Source: Rhizobium sp. Q54 (lineage in GTDB: Bacteria; Pseudomonadota; Alphaproteobacteria; Micropepsales; Micropepsaceae). Taken from it: 38,238 nucleotides of DNA. Each line of letters begins with the position of its first letter. Within the stretch, counting starts at the first letter, position 1. The position numbers were made by a program, and so were the translations under genes. The DNA lies in the NCBI GenBank assembly GCA_945860165.1, contig CAMAPL010000021.1:1-38238 (forward strand). The letters are read 5' to 3'. Positions 33,654-38,238 of this stretch are shown here, piece by piece. The notes beneath the pieces are model-generated. The model did not search any database, was not told the origin of the DNA, and saw only the letters and a program-made list of their open reading frames with translations.

Positions 33654-35722
33654 TTCTGTTCCCCCTGTTTGCCGACATCCGCACCCTTTCGGGGGTGGGT
33701 CCCAAGCTGGAAAAACTGATCGCCAAGGTCGCCGGGCCGAAACTGGCGGACCTCGCCTTCGACCTTCCGGTCAGCGTGGTCGACCGTTCTTACCGTCCCA
33801 AGCTGGCCGCCGCCGAGCCGGGCCGCATCGCAACTGTGGATGTGACGGTGCTGGAACATTTTGCGCCACGGGTCAAAAGCCAGCCTTACAAAGTGCGCGT
33901 CTCGGACGACACCGCGATGATGGACCTGGTGTTCTTTCGTTCCCATGCCGATTACCTCGCGGGGCTGCTGCCGGTCGGCGCAAGGCGGGTACTGTCGGGC
34001 CGCATCGAAAAATTCAAAGACCGTCTGCAGATGGCGCATCCCGATTATGTCGTGGCGCCGGAAGACATCACGTCGTTCCCATTGCAGGAGCCGATTTACA
34101 GCCTGACCGAAGGATTGACAGCGCGCACCATGGCCAAGGCGGTGCGCGGCGCGGTGGACAAGGTGCCGCCCCTGCCGGAATGGCAGGACCCAGCTTTTCT
34201 CAAGCAGCGCAAATGGGACGCGTTTGGCACAGCGCTGGAAAAAGCCCATGCCCCGGCCCATGACAGCGATCTGTCACCAACAACGCCGGCCCGCCAGCGG
34301 CTGGCCTATGACGAACTACTGGCCAACCAGCTGGCACTGCTGCTGATCCGCGCCAAACTGCGCGGCGGCAAGGGCCGCGTCACCAGCGGCACCGGCAAGT
34401 TGAAGGCTGCGGCTATTGCCGCCCTGCCCTTCACCTTGACCGATCCACAGCTGGCGGCGCTGGCGGAAATCGAACAGGACATGGCCAGCGAAAAGCGCAT
34501 GCTGCGGCTACTGCAGGGTGATGTCGGCTCCGGCAAGACCATCGTGGCACTGCTGGCCATGCTAAAGACGGTGGAAGACGGCCTTCAGGCGGCGCTGATG
34601 GCGCCCACCGAACTTTTGGTGCGCCAGCATTTGGCCTCGCTGGAGCCCTATGCGGCGGCGGCCGGGGTGCGGCTGGCATGTTTGACCGGCCGAGAAAAAG
34701 GCGCGAGCCGCGCCGAGACCCTAGCACGGCTGGCCGCCGGGGAGATCGACATCCTGATCGGCACCCATGCCCTATTCTCCGAAGATGTCACCTTCAAGGA
34801 CCTGGGTCTCGCCGTGGTGGACGAGCAGCACCGCTTTGGCGTGCACCAGCGCATGCAGCTGCAATCCAAGGGTAAGCCGGCCGATGTGCTGGTGATGACG
34901 GCGACGCCCATTCCCCGCACCCTGGCGCTGACCGCCTATGGCGACATGGATGTGTCGCGTATTACCGGCCGCCCGCCCGGCCGCAAACCGGTGGAGACCC
35001 GCGTGATGGGCGCCGACCGCATGGGTGACCTGATCGCCCATCTTCGCGTTGCATTGGATCGCGGCGCCCGCGCCTATTGGGTGTGCCCGCTGGTGGAAGA
35101 ATCCGAGAAGATCGATCTAGCCGCCGCCCAGGACCGCGCCGTGATGCTGCGTCAGGCATTGGGGCTCGATGTCGGTCTGGTGCATGGCAAGCTGAAAGCG
35201 GCAGAGCGGGACGCAGCCATGGAGGCCTTTAAGGCCGGCCAGACCCAGTTACTTGTGGCCACCACAGTCATCGAAGTAGGCGTCGACGTACCGGAGGCCA
35301 CCATCATGGTAGTGGAGCATGCTGAACGCTTTGGCCTGGCCCAGCTACACCAACTTCGCGGACGAGTGGGGCGGGGAAAAGAAAAGTCGTCTTGCATCTT
35401 GGTGTGGCACCAGCCTATTGGGCAAACCGCCCGGGCGCGGCTGAAAACTATGCGAGAAACCGATGATGGGTTTGTCATCGCCGAAGAAGATCTTCGCCTG
35501 CGAGGGCCCGGTGAAGTGTTGGGCCGCCGACAGAGTGGATTGCTAGAATTTCGCATGGCGGACCCGGCCATACACGCAGAATTTCTTGATATAGCACATG
35601 ACGATGCGCGCCTTATCCTGAGGCGCGATCCAGGCCTGAAGTCTTCACGCGGCGAGGCGCTGCGCACTCTTCTTTATCTGTTTGGCCGCGACGACGCCGT
35701 GCGATGTATGAGGGCGGGATGA
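33641..35722 (+). CDS. recG: ATP-dependent DNA helicase RecG
   Basis: RecG remodels stalled replication forks and branch-migrates Holliday junctions. The 693-residue protein starts [20 protein letters not shown] and has the wedge (OB-fold) domain, Walker A GDVGSGKT at 293-300, [29 protein letters not shown], the helicase C-terminal motifs [21 protein letters not shown] and [12 protein letters not shown], and the C-terminal [13 protein letters not shown] segment. ATG 33641 is preferred over GTG 33632. Codon use changes inside the gene: 33 of 40 codons end in G/C from 34922, against 47 of 80 from 35273. The protein sequence itself remains fully RecG-like. The stop overlaps the next gene by ATGA. 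Confidence 0.97.
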   Translation: MRPVILFPLFADIRTLSGVGPKLEKLIAKVAGPKLADLAFDLPVSVVDRSYRPKLAAAEPGRIATVDVTVLEHFAPRVKSQPYKVRVSDDTAMMDLVFFRSHADYLAGLLPVGARRVLSGRIEKFKDRLQMAHPDYVVAPEDITSFPLQEPIYSLTEGLTARTMAKAVRGAVDKVPPLPEWQDPAFLKQRKWDAFGTALEKAHAPAHDSDLSPTTPARQRLAYDELLANQLALLLIRAKLRGGKGRVTSGTGKLKAAAIAALPFTLTDPQLAALAEIEQDMASEKRMLRLLQGDVGSGKTIVALLAMLKTVEDGLQAALMAPTELLVRQHLASLEPYAAAAGVRLACLTGREKGASRAETLARLAAGEIDILIGTHALFSEDVTFKDLGLAVVDEQHRFGVHQRMQLQSKGKPADVLVMTATPIPRTLALTAYGDMDVSRITGRPPGRKPVETRVMGADRMGDLIAHLRVALDRGARAYWVCPLVEESEKIDLAAAQDRAVMLRQALGLDVGLVHGKLKAAERDAAMEAFKAGQTQLLVATTVIEVGVDVPEATIMVVEHAERFGLAQLHQLRGRVGRGKEKSSCILVWHQPIGQTARARLKTMRETDDGFVIAEEDLRLRGPGEVLGRRQSGLLEFRMADPAIHAEFLDIAHDDARLILRRDPGLKSSRGEALRTLLYLFGRDDAVRCMRAG

Positions 35723-36825
35723 GCGAAGAATTTTCGACAGATGCCGTTGTCATCGGCGCGGGCGCCGTGGGCCTGGCGGTGGCGCGCGCCTTAACAATGA
35801 CGGGGCGCAACGTCGTCATTTTAGAAAAAAACAAACATATGGGCATGGAGACCAGCGCACGCAACAGCGAGGTTATCCATGCCGGGATTTATTACCCGCG
35901 AGGTTCGCTGAAGGTAAAATTATGCATCCGCGGAAAAGAACTACTCTACGACTTTTGTGCCAGCCACGGCGTGCCGCACAAAAAGATCGGCAAGCTGATC
36001 GTGGGGCATACAGGCCAGGAAGATCAGCTGGCGGATATCATGCGTACCGCCGCCGACAATGGCGTCTCGGACCTTCGGCCGCTGTCGTCTAGTGAAATGA
36101 CAAAACTAGAGCCGGCCATCACGGCCAACCAGGGGCTCTTCTCTCCCTCCACTGGCATCATCGACGGTCATCAATACATGCTGGCGCTTCTGGGTGACAT
36201 GACACTAGTGCGCAACGCGGGCGTGAGCCGTATTGCGCGGGCCGCCAATGGCTGGACACTCTCAGTGACTAGCGACGGCGAAGACATCGCGCTGGAAACA
36301 AACCTACTGGTCAATGCAGCGGGCCTGTGGGCACAGAGTGTGGCGAGACTTACCGAGGGACTAACACATATCCCCGCCCTTCACCTAGCCAAGGGAAATT
36401 ATGCCTCCCTATCAGTAAAGTCGCCCTTCCATCACCTAGTCTACCCCGTGCCCGAGCCCGGCGGACTGGGCGTGCACGTGACGCTCGACATGGGTGGGCG
36501 GGCCCGGTTTGGGCCGGATGTGGAGTGGTTGGAGGGCAACGACCCCGCAGCAATCGACTACGCCGTCTCGCCTGGCGTGACTGCAAAATTTACGCCCCTC
36601 ATCGAACGCTGGTGGCCAGGCATACGCCAAGACATGCTCACTACGGACTATGCCGGCGTGCGACCAAAGCTTTGCGGAAAATCTGAACCCAATGCTGATT
36701 TTCGTATTGATGGCCCCGCGGTCCACGGCCTGCCCGGATTGGTGAACTTATTTGGCATTGAATCGCCGGGTCTAACCGCGTCACTCGCACTAGGCGAATA
36801 TGTGTCAGGCCTGCTCCAAAATTAA
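35719..36825 (+). CDS. lhgO: L-2-hydroxyglutarate oxidase-like FAD-dependent oxidoreductase
   Basis: A DAO-family flavoprotein of about 368 residues resembling L-2-hydroxyglutarate oxidase/dehydrogenase (LhgO, L2HGDH). FAD is bound by VVIGAGAVGLAVARAL (GAGAVG at 13-18) and VVILEKNKHMGMETSARNS; the family hallmark NSEVIHAGIYYPRGSLK follows. LVNAAGLWAQSVA is the second FAD contact, and FGIESPGLTASLALGEYV the C-terminal signature. The enzyme would oxidise L-2-hydroxyglutarate to 2-oxoglutarate with electrons to oxygen or quinone. ATG 35719 overlaps the recG stop (ATGA); ATG 35704 is an alternative adding five residues. Codon use is less GC-biased than in genes before base 35200, matching the end of recG. 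Confidence 0.85.
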   Translation: MSEEFSTDAVVIGAGAVGLAVARALTMTGRNVVILEKNKHMGMETSARNSEVIHAGIYYPRGSLKVKLCIRGKELLYDFCASHGVPHKKIGKLIVGHTGQEDQLADIMRTAADNGVSDLRPLSSSEMTKLEPAITANQGLFSPSTGIIDGHQYMLALLGDMTLVRNAGVSRIARAANGWTLSVTSDGEDIALETNLLVNAAGLWAQSVARLTEGLTHIPALHLAKGNYASLSVKSPFHHLVYPVPEPGGLGVHVTLDMGGRARFGPDVEWLEGNDPAAIDYAVSPGVTAKFTPLIERWWPGIRQDMLTTDYAGVRPKLCGKSEPNADFRIDGPAVHGLPGLVNLFGIESPGLTASLALGEYVSGLLQN

Positions 36826-36995
36826 GCGGCGCTCAGCCAATCAACCCCGCGCCCAACACACCCAGTCAATCTACAAATTTCTATCGCCGCGGTTATTTAT
36901 AACCCTCTGTTATCGTACGAAAGATTACAGTAAATATCGTCCCTTGAATTCATGCCCTTTTCACGGCAGAACAAAGCACTTATCTGGGGGACTGT
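36826..36995. promoter_or_regulatory. AT-rich gap ahead of ugd
   Basis: This 170-bp stretch is clearly richer in A/T than the rest of the window and holds no gene. It contains the inverted repeat GTTAT-TT-ATAAC (36892-36903). It should contain the ugd promoter, but no -35/-10 pair is convincing enough to assign. CTGGGGGA (about 36984-36992) is a likely ugd ribosome-binding site. Confidence 0.35.
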
Positions 36996-38238
36996 ATGCG
37001 GATTGCGATGATCGGAACGGGCTATGTCGGACTTGTTTCCGGGGCCTGCCTCTCAGAATTTGGTCACGAGGTCATTTGCGTGGACAAAGATCCCGCCAAG
37101 ATCGCGACCCTCACGCAGGGCGGCATTCCGATCTACGAACCCGGCCTAGATGAGATTGTCGCGGCCAACGTAAAGTCTGGAAGACTGTCCTTCACAATAG
37201 ACCTGAAAGAGGCTGTTTCAAACTCTGAGGTGATTTTCATCGGCGTGGGCACACCCAGCCGCCGCGGGGATGGCCACGCCGATCTCACTTACGTCTACGC
37301 GGCCGCCGAAGAAATCGCGAAGGCACTGACCGGCTACACCGTCATAGTAACCAAGTCGACAGTGCCAGTTGGCACCAGCCGCGCGATTGAAAAAATCATC
37401 AAGGCGACACGGCCAAACGCCCAGTTCGACATGGCCTCCAATCCAGAGTTTTTGCGCGAAGGCTCTGCGATCGAAGATTTCTGCAGGCCGGACCGAGTAG
37501 TCGTCGGCTGCGACACAGAGCGCGCCCGCGACGTTATGCGTGAAGTCTACCGCCCGCTCTTCCTTAACGAGACCCCGATCCTATTTACGAGCCGCGAGAC
37601 CAGCGAGCTTATCAAGTACGCCGCCAATGCCTTCCTCGCCACCAAGATTACCTTCATCAATGAGATGGCAGATATCTGCGAGAAAGTCGGCGGGAACGTG
37701 CAGGATGTCGCGCGCGGCATCGGCCTGGATGGGCGCATCGGAAAGAAGTTTCTTAATGCCGGCCCCGGATACGGGGGCAGCTGCTTTCCCAAAGATACAC
37801 TCGCACTCATCAGGACTGCCAGCGAGCTGGGCGCGCCGTCCCGCATCGTCGAAGCCGTGGTAGCCGTCAATGAGAGACGAAAACTGGACATGGCCAAAAA
37901 GATTGAGGCGGCATTTGGCGGGGTAAAAGGTAAGACCATCGCAGTTCTGGGCCTGACTTTTAAACCAAACACTGACGACATGCGCGATGCCCCCAGCCTG
38001 GTCATCTTGCCCTACCTGCAAGAAGCCGGCGCCACGATCCGCGCCTTTGACCCTGAGGGACACAAGGAGGCGGCCAAGCACCTAACCCTCACCTACTGCA
38101 GCAATGCCTATGAGGCGCTTACAGGCGCTGATGGAGTTGTCCTTCTGACGGAATGGAACGAGTTTCGTGCACTAGATCTTCCACGCGTAAAGGCGGCCCT
38201 CAAATTCCCCGTGATGGTAGATTTGCGCAATATCTACA
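36996..38238 (+). CDS. ugd: UDP-glucose 6-dehydrogenase, 3' end beyond window
   Basis: Ugd oxidises UDP-glucose twice to UDP-glucuronate with NAD+, supplying sugar for capsule, exopolysaccharide or lipid modification. 414 residues are visible, and the family is about 430-440, so only the last part is missing. Rossmann start MRIAMIGTGYVGLVSGACL; VTKSTVPVGTSRAI; NPEFLREGSAIEDF; central helix with LIKYAANAFLATKITFINE; catalytic Cys263 in GPGYGGSCFPKD; and the second Rossmann domain KTIAVLGLTFKPNTDDMRDA. Codon use resembles the preceding oxidoreductase gene rather than the earlier block. Such a gene often opens a polysaccharide locus; what follows is outside the window. Confidence 0.95.
   Translation, partial: MRIAMIGTGYVGLVSGACLSEFGHEVICVDKDPAKIATLTQGGIPIYEPGLDEIVAANVKSGRLSFTIDLKEAVSNSEVIFIGVGTPSRRGDGHADLTYVYAAAEEIAKALTGYTVIVTKSTVPVGTSRAIEKIIKATRPNAQFDMASNPEFLREGSAIEDFCRPDRVVVGCDTERARDVMREVYRPLFLNETPILFTSRETSELIKYAANAFLATKITFINEMADICEKVGGNVQDVARGIGLDGRIGKKFLNAGPGYGGSCFPKDTLALIRTASELGAPSRIVEAVVAVNERRKLDMAKKIEAAFGGVKGKTIAVLGLTFKPNTDDMRDAPSLVILPYLQEAGATIRAFDPEGHKEAAKHLTLTYCSNAYEALTGADGVVLLTEWNEFRALDLPRVKAALKFPVMVDLRNIY

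Overview
The window reads as high-GC chromosomal DNA from an alphaproteobacterium. The lineage evidence is a tRNA-His with A73 and no encoded G-1, paired with a eukaryote-like HisRS; a hisS-hisZ-hisG operon with the short HisG form; the recG / sdhE-mfd neighbourhood; and an NDUFA9-like gene beside uppP, a GST gene and queG. I cannot name a genus from sequence alone. Genes are tightly packed. There is no gap over 300 bases without a gene, and no CRISPR array, insertion sequence or convincing intrinsic terminator.

Layout. 1-404: tRNA-Leu(CAG) on the minus strand with a good sigma70-type promoter, and short direct repeats beyond its 3' end. 405-6944: housekeeping block with NDUFA9-like protein, uppP, mtgA, GST-like protein, queG, a secreted TPR protein and an M48/Ste24-type protease. 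6959-10316: hisS-hisZ-hisG (minus strand), joined by 1-base TGATG overlaps. 10509-11881: two-subunit 3-oxoacid CoA-transferase. 11935-14577: two secreted NHL beta-propeller proteins arranged tail to tail. 14635-15991: a small hypothetical gene, a GT2 glycosyltransferase and tRNA-His(GTG). 16248-16966: a broken outer-membrane beta-barrel gene. 17029-24729: a peptide-type ABC transporter (two permeases, a fused double ATPase, two tandem solute-binding proteins). It is preceded by what looks like an internally deleted relic of an unrelated solute-binding protein and interrupted by an opposite-strand secreted hypothetical. 24722-25846: a GT11-like glycosyltransferase behind tRNA-Arg(CCT). 26058-28589: acyl-CoA dehydrogenase and a membrane-anchored retropepsin-like protease. 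28572-32831: sdhE-mfd and a small downstream gene (minus strand). 32857-33653: a frameshifted membrane-protein gene. 33641-38238: recG, an L-2-hydroxyglutarate oxidase-like gene and the 5' part of ugd.

Functional links. UppP and MtgA act on the same lipid carrier cycle and diverge from one 89-bp region. HisZ and HisG form one enzyme, and HisS shares ancestry with HisZ. The opp genes make one importer. SdhE matures succinate dehydrogenase. Mfd and RecG are DNA repair/remodelling helicases.

Most notable points: the noncanonical tRNA-His/HisRS pair; three genes broken by small frameshifts, two of them at T5 runs and one of these also carrying a G9 tract near its start; the in-frame deleted solute-binding protein; and an abrupt relaxation of codon bias inside the last third of recG that continues to the window end. 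I found no convincing new defence or mobile system.
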